Shown here: positions 1 through 7,745 of the stretch, one piece after another
Layout: each line of letters begins with the position of its first letter
How positions within the stretch are numbered: position 1 is the stretch's first letter
NCBI GenBank assembly: GCA_027459575.1
Contig: DAIDIB010000005.1
Span: forward strand, 6,935-40,626
Length of the DNA stretch: 33,692 bases
Direction of reading: 5' to 3'
Origin: Gammaproteobacteria bacterium
GTDB taxonomy: Bacteria > Pseudomonadota > Gammaproteobacteria > DSM-16500
Notes under the pieces: generated by a model
What the model was told of the DNA's origin: nothing
What the model saw: the letters and a program-made list of their open reading frames with translations, nothing else
Databases searched by the model: none
Made by a program: the position numbers and the translations under genes

Positions 1-309
1 TTCGGTTTCCCGATTATTCTCAAAGATGGCACACCGTTTAGCGTGAAAGACATCACCAGTTACATGCAAGCGCGCAAGATTGAAACCCGCCCAATTATCG
101 CGGGCAACATGGCGCGTCATCCGGCATTTAAAATGTATCAACATCGTGTCGCGGGCGAATTAAACGGCGCGGATACGGTGATGCATAAAGGCTTTGCGTT
201 TGCTTGCCATCATGCGGTTAATCAGGCTGCACGCGAATATGTGGTGAATACCATTGACGCTTTCATAGCTGAGTTTATGGCGGGTAAAATAGCGAAGGCG
301 GCAAACTAA
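1..309 (+). CDS. C-terminal end of an RfbH-like DegT/DnrJ/EryC1 PLP enzyme (partial)
   Basis: The frame is open from base 1, so the gene starts upstream of the window and the GTG at 43 in the ORF track is not a real start. The visible ~102 residues begin FGFPIILKDG and contain RKIETRPIIAGNMARHPAF followed by a GELNGADTVM stretch. This pattern matches the C-terminus of the CDP-6-deoxy-xylo-hexulose-3-dehydrase (RfbH/DdhC) branch of the DegT family, which acts in 3,6-dideoxyhexose synthesis. The lysine or histidine that would separate dehydrase from aminotransferase lies outside the window, so the exact reaction is inference. The stop codon overlaps the A of the next ATG, so the pair is probably translationally coupled. 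Confidence 0.8.
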   Translation, partial: FGFPIILKDGTPFSVKDITSYMQARKIETRPIIAGNMARHPAFKMYQHRVAGELNGADTVMHKGFAFACHHAVNQAAREYVVNTIDAFIAEFMAGKIAKAAN

Positions 310-1274
310 TGACAAAAACAAAAGTACTTATCTGCGGCGCGACGGGCTTCATCGGCCGCAACATGACTGAGCAACTGAGCAAACGCGCGGATTTAGAAGT
401 ACACGCCGTGCGCTTCAACCGTCCGGAATATAAATGCGATAATGTCACCTGGCATCAGGCTGACTTGCGTAATCAGGCCGACCTCGAGCGCGTGATCAAA
501 GGTGTGGATGTGATTATTCAGGCGGCGGCCACGACCTCTGGCTCCAAAGACATCGTGACACGACCTTATATACATGTCACGGATAACGCTGTGATGAATT
601 CTTTGCTGTTCCGTTCCGCATTCGAACACAAAGTAAAGCATGTCGTCTTCTTCAGCTGCACCGTGATGTATCCCTCCAGCGACAAAGCACTGAGAGAATC
701 TGATTTTGACGCCAACAAACCCTTGCATCCGCGGTATTTTGGCGTGGGCAACACGAAACTGTACATCGAAAAAATGTGCGAGTTTTACGCCGGCATTTGC
801 GATACGAAATTCACCGCTATCCGCCATTCCAACATCTACGGCGCACACGACAAATACGACCTGGAACGCAGCCATGTGTTCGGCGCCACCATCACCAAAG
901 TGATGACCGCTACTGATAAGATTTCTGTGTGGGGTACTGGCGAAGAAGAACGTGATTTGTTGCATGTTGATGATCTGGTGCGTTTCGTTGAATTAGCTAT
1001 CGCCAAACAACCTGAAAAATATCGCTTATATAATTGCGGTCTAGGTCAGGCAATCGCGATTCGCGATTTAGTGCGCAAGATAGTCGACTACTCCGGCAAA
1101 AACTTAAAAATCGAGCATGATCTTTCTCAGCCGACTATTAAAACCAGTTTGTTTCTGGATTGCTCTTTTGCCAAAAAAGAACTGGGCTGGGAGCCGCAAG
1201 TCAGTTTAGACGATGGCATTAAGACCACACTTGCCTGGTGGAAAGAACATATCGGCATGAAAGCTGTCGCTTAA
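309..1274 (+). CDS. NAD-dependent epimerase/dehydratase (extended SDR, sugar nucleotide)
   Basis: An extended short-chain dehydrogenase of 321 residues, the usual size for NDP-sugar epimerases and reductases. The N-terminal Rossmann motif GATGFIG is at residues 10-16, the SCT segment before MYPS is the usual Ser/Thr catalytic region, and the C-terminal half carries substrate-domain motifs (RHSNIYGAHD, WGTGEEERDLLHVDD). The expected YxxxK pair is unusual: the region reads YFGVGNTK, so the Tyr sits seven residues before the Lys instead of four. It overlaps the RfbH-like gene by one base and probably converts that enzyme's keto-sugar product, as epimerase or reductase. The substrate cannot be named. 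A palindromic repeat follows one base after the stop. Confidence 0.85.
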   Translation: MTKTKVLICGATGFIGRNMTEQLSKRADLEVHAVRFNRPEYKCDNVTWHQADLRNQADLERVIKGVDVIIQAAATTSGSKDIVTRPYIHVTDNAVMNSLLFRSAFEHKVKHVVFFSCTVMYPSSDKALRESDFDANKPLHPRYFGVGNTKLYIEKMCEFYAGICDTKFTAIRHSNIYGAHDKYDLERSHVFGATITKVMTATDKISVWGTGEEERDLLHVDDLVRFVELAIAKQPEKYRLYNCGLGQAIAIRDLVRKIVDYSGKNLKIEHDLSQPTIKTSLFLDCSFAKKELGWEPQVSLDDGIKTTLAWWKEHIGMKAVA

Positions 1275-1310
1275 TGTAGCCCGGATGAGAAAAACACTCA
1301 TCCGGCCTAC
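1275..1310 (+). repeat. REP-like palindrome, copy 1
   Basis: A 36-base unit beginning TGTAGCCCGGATGAG, with loop AAAAACA and a returning arm CTCATCCGGCCTAC. The 14-base arms pair with one mismatch. It lies directly between two convergent genes, immediately after the epimerase stop codon. A second copy at 25263-25298, read on the minus strand, differs at only two positions. There is no T-tract, so it looks like a REP-type element that may stabilise or end transcripts, not a classic intrinsic terminator. Confidence 0.8.
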
Positions 1311-1311
1311 T

Positions 1312-2742
1312 CTAGTTCGGCACCAATGTTACTTTAAACACGTACGGCGAAGCAGCGGAATCTGAATCAACATTTGTATTTGGCAAGGTACTTTGTATAC
1401 CGCCAACGATATATCCAATCACCGTCGACTGCTTAATCGCATCCAGATTAATCACCTTATTAGGATACTGAGGAATATTGTTGGGGATAAAATACGCGCC
1501 AGCGCCAAAGAGCAACGCATTACCGGGATTAGAAGCGGTCGATAGTATCGTCGGATACTGGTTAGGCATTAAGTATTGCGTAAAGTTACCATTCATATCC
1601 ATTTTCACCGTTGTGACTTGATTAATGAACGGAATTCCGCTGTCTGTGGTAAAAACGCCGTTCTGATAAAATCCATACGAAATCCCGCCAAAAAAGATAT
1701 GGTAATTACTCGCGTTTTTTCCTGAATACAAGCTGGCGGTCGCGCAAACGTACTGATTCATCCCCTGCTTGAAACTTGATGGCGAATTGGGATCAGCCAT
1801 GACTGGATCATTCACGCCATTAATAACAACAGGGACCGTCCATACACCTGATGCGAGAGTAAAAACACCCGCATAAGCCACCAAACCATATTGGAGAAGG
1901 TTATTGCTATCTTTGAGCATGGTGGGAATAACATTCAGATCACGACGTCTAAAATTAGGATCCGGCAAAGCAGGCATGGAGCTGTAATAATCCGCGGCAA
2001 GTTTTCCACCCACACTTTTAATGACAAACTGCCTTACTTGCTTGCTATAAATACCGTTACTGTCGGTGGTATAGACGCCATCAAAATTTTGCCCGAAGAC
2101 TAACTGTGTCATATTCCCAAGCTTATACATTCTACCGCCAGTAATCTGAAATTGCTGGTTATAGAGTTGCTGCATATTTTTAGCTACCGAATTTTTGCCA
2201 GCTCCTCCTTTGATTACCCAATCGATTATCCCCGGCAGATAAAGTGCCGTTAAAACAGGCTTGGTGCCATATGTTCCCGTTGAGGAATCAACACCATAAC
2301 CACCTGTCATATAAAGCGTGTCGCCTTCCTGATGGCCCTGTGGGCTGGTTACAGATAAGGTCTCAATTTGCTGCTCACTCAACCCTGAACTTGGATCATT
2401 TAACGCGCGAAAGTTGACAGCGCCCGTTTGAAAATCCACGACATAAATACTTGAATTTTGCTGGTCGGGAGGAAAAGGATCAGAACCAAACCCATGCAAG
2501 CCGTTTATGCGCCCCGCTATGAATACCCATTTTCCTTTGGAAACACCCACCACACCCGAATGAAAGCCTACTGGCAAGCGAAAATTAGCTTGCTCTATTA
2601 CAATCTGGAAAGGTAGTTCTGATCCAGAAAGAATAGGACTTAAGGTATCTGTTTGGTTATCACCAGCATTAGCATAAACAGACATCATTCCGAAACTAAT
2701 AGCAACAAGCCATCTCAGAAACGCGATAGAAATCCTTTTCAT
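1312..2742 (-). CDS. Secreted Kelch-like beta-propeller protein, function unknown
   Basis: A 476-residue protein with a clear Sec signal peptide (MKRISIAFLRWLVAISFGMM, then an Ala-X-Ala site at SVYANAG). The mature part has several loosely repeated blocks with hydrophobic-Gly-Gly cores (VFIAGRING, LYMTGGYG, IFFGGISYG, VGGIQS), the look of a Kelch or galactose-oxidase-type propeller. I see no catalytic signature. A good ribosome site (AAGGA, 5 bases before ATG) precedes it, and it lies 12 bases after the outer-membrane barrel gene, so the two are probably one operon. It may be exported to the periplasm or surface with the barrel as partner. The propeller assignment is inference from repeat texture; the family is not recognised by name. 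Confidence 0.6.
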   Translation of the reverse strand: MKRISIAFLRWLVAISFGMMSVYANAGDNQTDTLSPILSGSELPFQIVIEQANFRLPVGFHSGVVGVSKGKWVFIAGRINGLHGFGSDPFPPDQQNSSIYVVDFQTGAVNFRALNDPSSGLSEQQIETLSVTSPQGHQEGDTLYMTGGYGVDSSTGTYGTKPVLTALYLPGIIDWVIKGGAGKNSVAKNMQQLYNQQFQITGGRMYKLGNMTQLVFGQNFDGVYTTDSNGIYSKQVRQFVIKSVGGKLAADYYSSMPALPDPNFRRRDLNVIPTMLKDSNNLLQYGLVAYAGVFTLASGVWTVPVVINGVNDPVMADPNSPSSFKQGMNQYVCATASLYSGKNASNYHIFFGGISYGFYQNGVFTTDSGIPFINQVTTVKMDMNGNFTQYLMPNQYPTILSTASNPGNALLFGAGAYFIPNNIPQYPNKVINLDAIKQSTVIGYIVGGIQSTLPNTNVDSDSAASPYVFKVTLVPN

Positions 2743-2754
2743 AAAAATCCTTTT

Positions 2755-3447
2755 TTATGCGAATTTATAGTTAATGCCGAGCGTACCTTGCACGATCGTA
2801 TTTGCAATCTGGAAAATATTGCCGGTGTTATCCGAGGTCGAATAACTGTTAGGCATAATGGCATCCACTTTGAGGCGAGCCGAAAATTTATCGTTGATAG
2901 CATATTCAATACCAGCGCCAACTGCTGATCCGAGCGGTTTCTTCTCCACATTGAATGAATTAAAGAAAGGAACGCTGCTTACGTTGGTTGTAGTGCCGGA
3001 TAAGTTAGTCCATGACAAACCAGCCGCCAGAAATAACAGCGTTCTCTCGGCTGCTATGCCGCCAATTAACTCCAATAAACAAAGATCGTTTAATTCATTC
3101 GTTGAATTCAGCTGATAAGTAGCGGTGGGAGAACCATATTGTTTATAAAAGGTATCGTTAGAGAATTCGGCGCTGAATTCCACGCCATAAACACCCGATA
3201 CCTGAGTCAGATCCATTTGGCGGCGATACCCTACTTGAAAACCGCCAGTAAAATGCGGGTTAGCGTTTTGCTGAATAGTGGCATTAAAAGTGGTGGCTTG
3301 ATTATCCGTGATAGACATGGTGTGTTGCTCGGCGCCGATATTGAGACCACCGTAGAGACCAGTCCAGTTATAATTAGCAAAAACAGGGGATGAAAGTAAG
3401 GAGACACTAACTAGCAAGCTAGAGGTAGCCAATTTGAATCGTTTCAT
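2755..3447 (-). CDS. Outer-membrane beta-barrel protein (opacity/OmpA-like porin fold)
   Basis: A 230-residue protein with a signal peptide (MKRFKLATSSLLVSVSLLSS, cleavage near PVFA-NYN). A YNWTGLYGGLNIG start follows, the usual first strand of small eight-stranded surface barrels. Alternating polar/aromatic strands continue through GGFQVGYRRQ and VGAGIEYAINDKFSARLKVD to a C-terminal strand GTLGINYKFA. Size and layout fit the OMP_b-brl superfamily seen in Legionella, Coxiella, Rickettsia and Bartonella surface proteins. There is no peptidoglycan-binding OmpA domain. An AGGGA ribosome site precedes the ATG. It is first in a likely two-gene unit with the Kelch-like protein. Its role, adhesion or structural, is not visible from sequence. 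Confidence 0.8.
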   Translation of the reverse strand: MKRFKLATSSLLVSVSLLSSPVFANYNWTGLYGGLNIGAEQHTMSITDNQATTFNATIQQNANPHFTGGFQVGYRRQMDLTQVSGVYGVEFSAEFSNDTFYKQYGSPTATYQLNSTNELNDLCLLELIGGIAAERTLLFLAAGLSWTNLSGTTTNVSSVPFFNSFNVEKKPLGSAVGAGIEYAINDKFSARLKVDAIMPNSYSTSDNTGNIFQIANTIVQGTLGINYKFA

Positions 3448-3492
3448 TTAAAAAGTCCCTTTATTGATGATTCTGCAAATGTGACGGAGTGT

Positions 3493-3520
3493 TTAATAAC
3501 TTAGCGGAAGATTAGGACAA
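3493..3520 (-). promoter_or_regulatory. Possible sigma70 promoter for the beta-barrel gene
   Basis: On the minus strand, TTGTCC is followed after 16 bases by TATTAA. This would start transcription about 40 bases before the ATG at 3447. Both boxes match consensus only partly. The 155-base gap between the barrel gene and the kinase remnant shows no gene; it also holds a weak imperfect hairpin at about 3557-3578. Confidence 0.3.
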
Positions 3521-3602
3521 ATGCAAATATAACCATGCTCTTAACTGGCCTTGAACGGCGGACTTAAAAACCGTCGCCCTGACAACACCTAATGAGACAG
3601 CA

Positions 3603-4134
3603 TTATTTTTTCACAGAAGGTTTATGATCACGCGCCTTAATAAGAGTCTCTATCCCACATCTCGCACTCGGACGTTTTGCAACATCAACACGCCAACAAG
3701 CTTTAAAAAAATGCGCTACCCGCCGATTACATTTTTTGTCTATTTCCTCCGGCATGCCGCTCATCTTTTTAACTTGAATTGTAAGCGATTTTTGGCCAAC
3801 AGCCTCAAACGGGTCCTTTTTATGAAGCATGCTCCAAAACGTTAGTCCCAGTGCATACATATCAGAACCTTTGGTATTGTAAGCATGGCCTGGCATCATT
3901 ATTTCAGGCGCGACATAAAGCTCCGTTCCATATTTAGTACAACGTTTTTTAGCTTCTTCACTAGTGATAGCCAAACCAAAATCACATAATCTGGCGTGAT
4001 TGTCAGCGGTCAATAAAATATTTGCCGGTTTAATATCACAGTGCAAATAGTCAAAGGCATGCATAAACGATATTGCTGTGGTCGTTATTGATATCCGTTA
4101 TTTTAAGCGGAGTGACTTTTTTGCGAGATTCCAT
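3603..4134 (-). pseudogene. Eukaryotic-type Ser/Thr protein kinase remnant, N-lobe deleted
   Basis: The ORF from 4064 encodes only a kinase C-lobe: HCDIKPANILL (catalytic Asp and Asn), CDFGLA (metal-binding DFG), a GTELYVAPE activation-segment end, and SDMYALGLTFWSM (helix F Asp). The glycine-rich loop, VAIK lysine and helix C are absent. Kinase-like sequence continues upstream of the first Met (TTAISF before MHAFDYLH) until an in-frame TAA. An ATG at 4134 with a good ribosome site (AAAGGATG) opens another frame (MESRKKVTPLKITD) that stops 28 codons later. The likeliest history is an internal deletion that removed the N-lobe and shifted the frame, leaving start and C-lobe on different frames. 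Without the ATP-binding lobe the product cannot be an active kinase. Cys in HCD instead of HRD Arg is a known variant. Confidence 0.75.
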
Positions 4135-4203
4135 GCGGCATCCTTTCGTAGCACAGAGTTATTTCAGACTACATTAGATCGAACGTATGGAATATAGGGA
4201 TTT

Positions 4204-4220
4204 CCCATTACTAAAATGGG
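4204..4220 (-). terminator. Small hairpin just after gloB (weak terminator candidate)
   Basis: CCCATT and AATGGG arms around a 5-base loop lie 9 bases beyond the gloB stop. There is no convincing T-tract on the minus strand, so termination is only a possibility. Confidence 0.2.
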
Positions 4221-4228
4221 GTTCTACC

Positions 4229-4951
4229 TTAAAATCTATCTTTCCACTCTCTCAACTCTCGAAACTTCGCAACATTTTGTTTGCAGCGCAGAAAAGGGTT
4301 TGTCAAACGTTCAAGTCGCATATCAGATGGCACGGCTGGCTTTCCGCTACTGCGAAGATTGACTACCGCTTCGTAGCGTTTGGCAATATCAGCATTTTCC
4401 GGTTCTACCTGTACTGCGAAACGTAAATTATTCTGCGTGTATTCGTGTCCACAATAGACCTGTGTGTCATCCGGCAATGCAGCAAGCCGCTCTAGCGAAG
4501 CGAGCATTTGCTCTGCTGTTCCTTCAAACACACGTCCACAACCCGCGCAGAATAATGTATCGCCACTGAATAATAGTGGCTTGGCATAATACGCAACATG
4601 ACCGAGCGTGTGACCTGGAATATGAATAACAGTAAATGGCTCCGGCCACATCGAAAGCTTGAACACCTCACCATCTTTCACATGATGCGTCACAGACGAA
4701 ACATTTTCCAAAGCATGCGCATACACTTGCAAATCAGGATAGCGACTAACCAACTCCTCTATCCCACCCGTATGATCCCAATGTTTATGCGTCACCAAAA
4801 TCGCGATCGGCTTAAGCGAATGCTCCCTAAGATACGCCAACACCGGCGCCGCCTCACCCGGATCGACTATAAATACTTCTGCCAGCTCGCGATTGATGCC
4901 AAGCCAGATGTAGTTATCTTTGAGCGCGGGGATGAGGATTATTTCAAGCAT
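4229..4951 (-). CDS. gloB: Hydroxyacylglutathione hydrolase (glyoxalase II)
   Basis: Hydrolyses S-lactoylglutathione to lactate and glutathione, the second step of methylglyoxal detoxification, in the cytosol. The 240-residue length is near the family norm. The metallo-beta-lactamase metal motif is THKHWDH (about residues 54-60), where Lys replaces a non-ligand His and all metal ligands are kept. Further motifs are PGHTLGH, the glyoxalase-II-specific GDTLFCAGCGRVFEG, the glutathione-site CGHEYTQNN and a C-terminal NPFLRC. The start overlaps the end of the PIN toxin gene by 8 bases, so gloB seems to be read from the toxin-antitoxin promoter or from a promoter inside it. This linkage is probably accidental in function. 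Confidence 0.95.
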   Translation of the reverse strand: MLEIILIPALKDNYIWLGINRELAEVFIVDPGEAAPVLAYLREHSLKPIAILVTHKHWDHTGGIEELVSRYPDLQVYAHALENVSSVTHHVKDGEVFKLSMWPEPFTVIHIPGHTLGHVAYYAKPLLFSGDTLFCAGCGRVFEGTAEQMLASLERLAALPDDTQVYCGHEYTQNNLRFAVQVEPENADIAKRYEAVVNLRSSGKPAVPSDMRLERLTNPFLRCKQNVAKFRELREWKDRF

Positions 4952-5375
4952 AAATAATGTCCGAATGATGTGTTATATATTTATCAATAAACTCTCTTGG
5001 TTTGATAACTAGAATGTCGTTGAATCCATTAATTACAAGCAAATCATCATCGCCGCTAATAATGATTTTAGTACCTGATGCAATTGCACAAGCAATAAAT
5101 TTATCATCGTCTTTATCGCGAGAAATAGATTGCGTAAGCGACGGCACGTTATATATATGAGAATTAGTAATCAAAAGATCAATGATGTCGTTTACTTTTA
5201 CCTTCGGGTATTTTTTATAAAGAACCTTACTAACCCGAATATATTCATCGAGAATATCCACAGATAAAATTAAATCAATCTTTTTATTTTGCCAAGCATC
5301 TAATATTTTAGCAGGGGGACCAGACCAGAATATTCCAGACATAATAACATTAGTATCTAAAATAACTTTCATCAC
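4944..5375 (-). CDS. PIN-domain toxin of a type II toxin-antitoxin pair
   Basis: A 143-residue PIN-family ribonuclease of the 'putative toxin, PIN family' group. The acidic active-site residues are visible: LDTNV near the N-terminus, the DILDEY acidic pair, SRDKDDDKFIACA and SGDDDLL. PIN toxins cut RNA and are neutralised by the cognate antitoxin. It overlaps the upstream AbrB-type antitoxin by 4 bases (ATGA), as usual for such pairs, and overlaps gloB by 8 bases at its 3' end. All acidic positions are intact, so the toxin is probably active. Its RNA target is unknown. Confidence 0.9.
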   Translation of the reverse strand: MMKVILDTNVIMSGIFWSGPPAKILDAWQNKKIDLILSVDILDEYIRVSKVLYKKYPKVKVNDIIDLLITNSHIYNVPSLTQSISRDKDDDKFIACAIASGTKIIISGDDDLLVINGFNDILVIKPREFIDKYITHHSDIIYA

Positions 5376-5632
5376 TTTTTTCTTACTTCCTTAATGGCAT
5401 CTAAAAGAGCTTCCTTTGTAAGTCCAGCAGATTTGGCTTGCTTTCTTGCCTTAGCAATTAAACTTGAAAATTCATTGAGCGATGGCTGTGTGATTCGCTT
5501 TAAAATAACCACATCTTTCTCAGCAACAGCAATAAATTGGTCTCCTGCATGCAGGTCCATAATCATTCGGATTTCTTCTGGTATAACGATTTGTCCTTTT
5601 GAAGACATTCTGGTTGTCGATAGAGTACTCAT
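5372..5632 (-). CDS. AbrB/MazE-type antitoxin, DNA-binding
   Basis: An 86-residue protein with an N-terminal SpoVT/AbrB swapped-hairpin DNA-binding domain (MSSKGQIVIPEEIRMIMDLHAGDQF) and a charged C-terminal helix that should bind the PIN toxin. The ORF track starts at GTG 5641, but that GTG lies inside the ribosome site GAGGTG. The ATG at 5632, 7 bases beyond it, is the better start. It probably represses its own promoter through the palindrome just upstream. Confidence 0.9.
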   Translation of the reverse strand: MSTLSTTRMSSKGQIVIPEEIRMIMDLHAGDQFIAVAEKDVVILKRITQPSLNEFSSLIAKARKQAKSAGLTKEALLDAIKEVRKK

Positions 5633-5653
5633 TAATATCACCTCATTATTCAG

Positions 5654-5667
5654 TCTTACTAGTAAGA
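5654..5667. promoter_or_regulatory. Palindromic operator of the antitoxin-toxin operon
   Basis: TCTTACTAGTAAGA is a perfect 14-base palindrome placed directly downstream of the -10 box, over the expected transcription start. This is the normal place for an autorepressor site. The AbrB-type antitoxin encoded next is the obvious binder. Binding itself is inference. Confidence 0.6.
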
Positions 5668-5695
5668 TTATAGCAAATTGGACCGAACATTACAA
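5667..5695 (-). promoter_or_regulatory. Sigma70 promoter of the AbrB-PIN(-gloB) operon
   Basis: On the minus strand TTGTAA and a perfect TATAAT are separated by 17 bases. Transcription would start near 5660, within the palindrome, giving a leader of about 30 bases before the ATG at 5632. This is one of the best promoter matches in the window. Confidence 0.7.
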
Positions 5696-5706
5696 TCATG
5701 AATCAT

Positions 5707-5925
5707 TTATTCCTTTTCCGCACGCAATACCCCAAACCGAATCCTGCCCCATATCCTCTCATGAAAATAAAAAAGGCCAATTTTAGAGATAAACTCAAGC
5801 AAACCGATATAAAGACTGATATCCCACTTTTGCGTGACGATGAACGCCAACAAGGTGGTTGAAAATGTGCCAAACAAACGCCAGCTTGTGGCCTTGATGA
5901 TGCTGCGCAGATGTGATTCCTTCAT
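5707..5925 (-). CDS. DUF2061 small membrane protein
   Basis: A 72-residue protein with the DUF2061 pattern: KATSWRLFGTFSTTLLAFIVT, then WDISLYIGLLEFISKIGLFYFHERIW. Two hydrophobic helices predict an inner-membrane protein. The family has no firm function. In other genomes it is often next to sulfate-assimilation or sugar genes, which says little here. The ORF track begins at GTG 5931; ATG 5925 is better because AGGAA lies 7 bases upstream of it. It is divergent from the epimerase gene that begins about 50-60 bases away. Confidence 0.85.
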   Translation of the reverse strand: MKESHLRSIIKATSWRLFGTFSTTLLAFIVTQKWDISLYIGLLEFISKIGLFYFHERIWGRIRFGVLRAEKE

Positions 5926-5988
5926 TGCCACTTCCTGTAAAAACTATTAGGATGTGCCAAGCGAAAAAAAGAATCAATGGGGAATAAA

Positions 5989-7002
5989 ATGAACTTTTAT
6001 AAGGGTAAAAATGTACTCGTTACCGGCGGCACTGGTTTGATTGGCCGTCCTTTAGTGGAAATGCTTGTGCAACAAGGCGCCAATGTTACGGTAGTCTCAC
6101 TCGATGACCCTTCCCGCGCGCCACAAGGCGTTACTTTCAAACGCGCAGATTTACGCGAGTTCAGCAACTGTTTAGAAATCTGTCAAAGTCAGGAAATCGT
6201 ATTTCAACTCGCTGGCGTCAAAGGCTCCCCCGCCATGACCGCCAAACGCCCTGCGAGCTTTTTTGTCCCGACCATCACTTTCAGCATTAACATGATGGAA
6301 TCTGCCCGTCGCGCTGGCGCAGAACGCTTCCTGTTTACCAGTTCGGTAGGTGTTTACTCCCCTGCCGAAGTATTTTACGAAGACGATGTATGGAAAACCT
6401 TCCCCTCGCCAAATGATCGCTTCGCTGGCTGGGCTAAACGCATGGGCGAACTACAAGCCGAAGCGTACAAAATAGAATACAACTGGGACAAAATCTCCAT
6501 CGTGCGCCCTGCGAACGTATATGGCCCTTACGATAATTTCGATCCGGCTAACGCCATGGTCATCCCCTCGCTCATCCGTCGCGCGATGGATGGCGAACGT
6601 CCATTGACTGTGTGGGGCGACGGCTCACCGATACGCGACTTCATCCACGCACGAGACGTGGCACGAGGCATGATGCTGGCGGTTGAGAATGGCATTAACG
6701 AACCTATCAATTTAGGTAGCGGTACTGGCGTCACCATCAAGCAAATCGCGGAAATTGTCGCGGCAAATGTACCTGGCGCGCCGGTAGAGTTAGTGTGGGA
6801 TACCACCAAACCCAGCGGCGACGCCAAACGCTTGATGGACATGAAGCGCGCCAATGGTTATGGCTTCACACCGCAAGTTTCCATTGAAGATGGCATTAAG
6901 GAAACAATTGCGTGGTTTGCGGAAAACCAGGGCAAAACTGAAAACAGATACAATGCCTTCACCGAAAAAGCTCACTTACCGACGGAAGCGGATAAAGCAT
7001 GA
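5989..7002 (+). CDS. NAD-dependent epimerase/dehydratase, GDP-fucose-synthase-like
   Basis: An extended SDR with Rossmann motif VTGGTGLIG, the GDP-L-fucose-synthase-like SSVGVYSP serine region, RPANVYGPYDNFD and a WGDGSPIRDFIHARDVARG C-terminal domain. The NDP-sugar substrate is unknown. The catalytic YxxxK is altered: the sequence reads FAGWAK, so Ala stands where Tyr is expected and only the Lys remains. The ORF track starts at 5977; ATG 5989 is likelier because TGGGGA lies 6 bases before it. The frame runs into the SDR gene with an ATGA overlap, so the two are coupled and probably act on the same nucleotide sugar. Confidence 0.85.
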   Translation: MNFYKGKNVLVTGGTGLIGRPLVEMLVQQGANVTVVSLDDPSRAPQGVTFKRADLREFSNCLEICQSQEIVFQLAGVKGSPAMTAKRPASFFVPTITFSINMMESARRAGAERFLFTSSVGVYSPAEVFYEDDVWKTFPSPNDRFAGWAKRMGELQAEAYKIEYNWDKISIVRPANVYGPYDNFDPANAMVIPSLIRRAMDGERPLTVWGDGSPIRDFIHARDVARGMMLAVENGINEPINLGSGTGVTIKQIAEIVAANVPGAPVELVWDTTKPSGDAKRLMDMKRANGYGFTPQVSIEDGIKETIAWFAENQGKTENRYNAFTEKAHLPTEADKA

Positions 7003-7730
7003 GAAAAGTCGCGATCGTGACAGGTGCCAGCCGAGGCATAGGGGCTGCGACAGCAGAACTACTAGCAAAAAATGGCTATGCTGTCTGTGTCAATTATCTA
7101 GGTAACGAAACACGCGGGAATGAAGTTGTTGCCGCCATCAAAAAAAATGGTGGTAACGCGATTGCTGTTAAAGCCGATGTGAGCAAAGAAGAAGATATTC
7201 TCAGATTGTTTGCGACTGTCGATAAAGAACTTGGTCCAGTCACCGCGCTGGTTAATAATGCCGGCACGAATGGCGGCATTTGCGAAGTTGCTGATATCAC
7301 TTTTGACCGGTTACATTCAGTATTCGCAGCCAATGTTTATGGCACCTTCATCGCCTCGCGCGAAGCGGTCAAGCGCATGAAAGAAAATGGCGGCGGTTGC
7401 ATTGTGAATGTTTCTTCTGAAGCATCAAAATTTGGTGGTACTAACCTGTCACACTATGCTGCTTCTAAAGCTGCGGTTAATACCTTCACCGTGGGTTTTG
7501 CTCGCGAAGTAGCACCATTCAACATTCGTGTTAATACGGTTAGCCCGGGCGTCATCGACACCGAGATGCATCACTCCTCCCCACCCGACCGTATCGCCAA
7601 TTTGCTCAAGACCCTGCCGATGGGTAGAATGGGCAACGTAACAGAAGTAGCCGAGATGATTAAATGGCTGGTATCGCCAGAATCATCTTATGTCAGCGGT
7701 GCGATTATTCCAGTAACAGGATCACGATAG
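6999..7730 (+). CDS. SDR-family oxidoreductase (FabG-like)
   Basis: A classical short-chain dehydrogenase, 243 residues. It has the cofactor motif TGASRGIG, NNAGTNGG, the catalytic Ser in NVSSEASKFGG, and HYAASKAA supplying the Tyr-x3-Lys pair. A PGVIDTEM segment and a C-terminal SSYVSGAIIPVTGSR follow. This matches FabG-type ketoreductases using NAD(P)H. Coupled by a 4-base overlap to the epimerase, it more likely reduces a keto-sugar or an attached acyl group than a fatty-acid intermediate. That role is inference from context; sequence alone gives only 'reductase'. Confidence 0.85.
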   Translation: MRKVAIVTGASRGIGAATAELLAKNGYAVCVNYLGNETRGNEVVAAIKKNGGNAIAVKADVSKEEDILRLFATVDKELGPVTALVNNAGTNGGICEVADITFDRLHSVFAANVYGTFIASREAVKRMKENGGGCIVNVSSEASKFGGTNLSHYAASKAAVNTFTVGFAREVAPFNIRVNTVSPGVIDTEMHHSSPPDRIANLLKTLPMGRMGNVTEVAEMIKWLVSPESSYVSGAIIPVTGSR

Positions 7731-7745
7731 GATGAGTTTTCCCTT

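Noticed and set aside
393-965. 190-residue minus-strand ORF opposite the first epimerase
   Set aside because: It is the antisense shadow of a well-supported SDR gene and shows no motif of its own.
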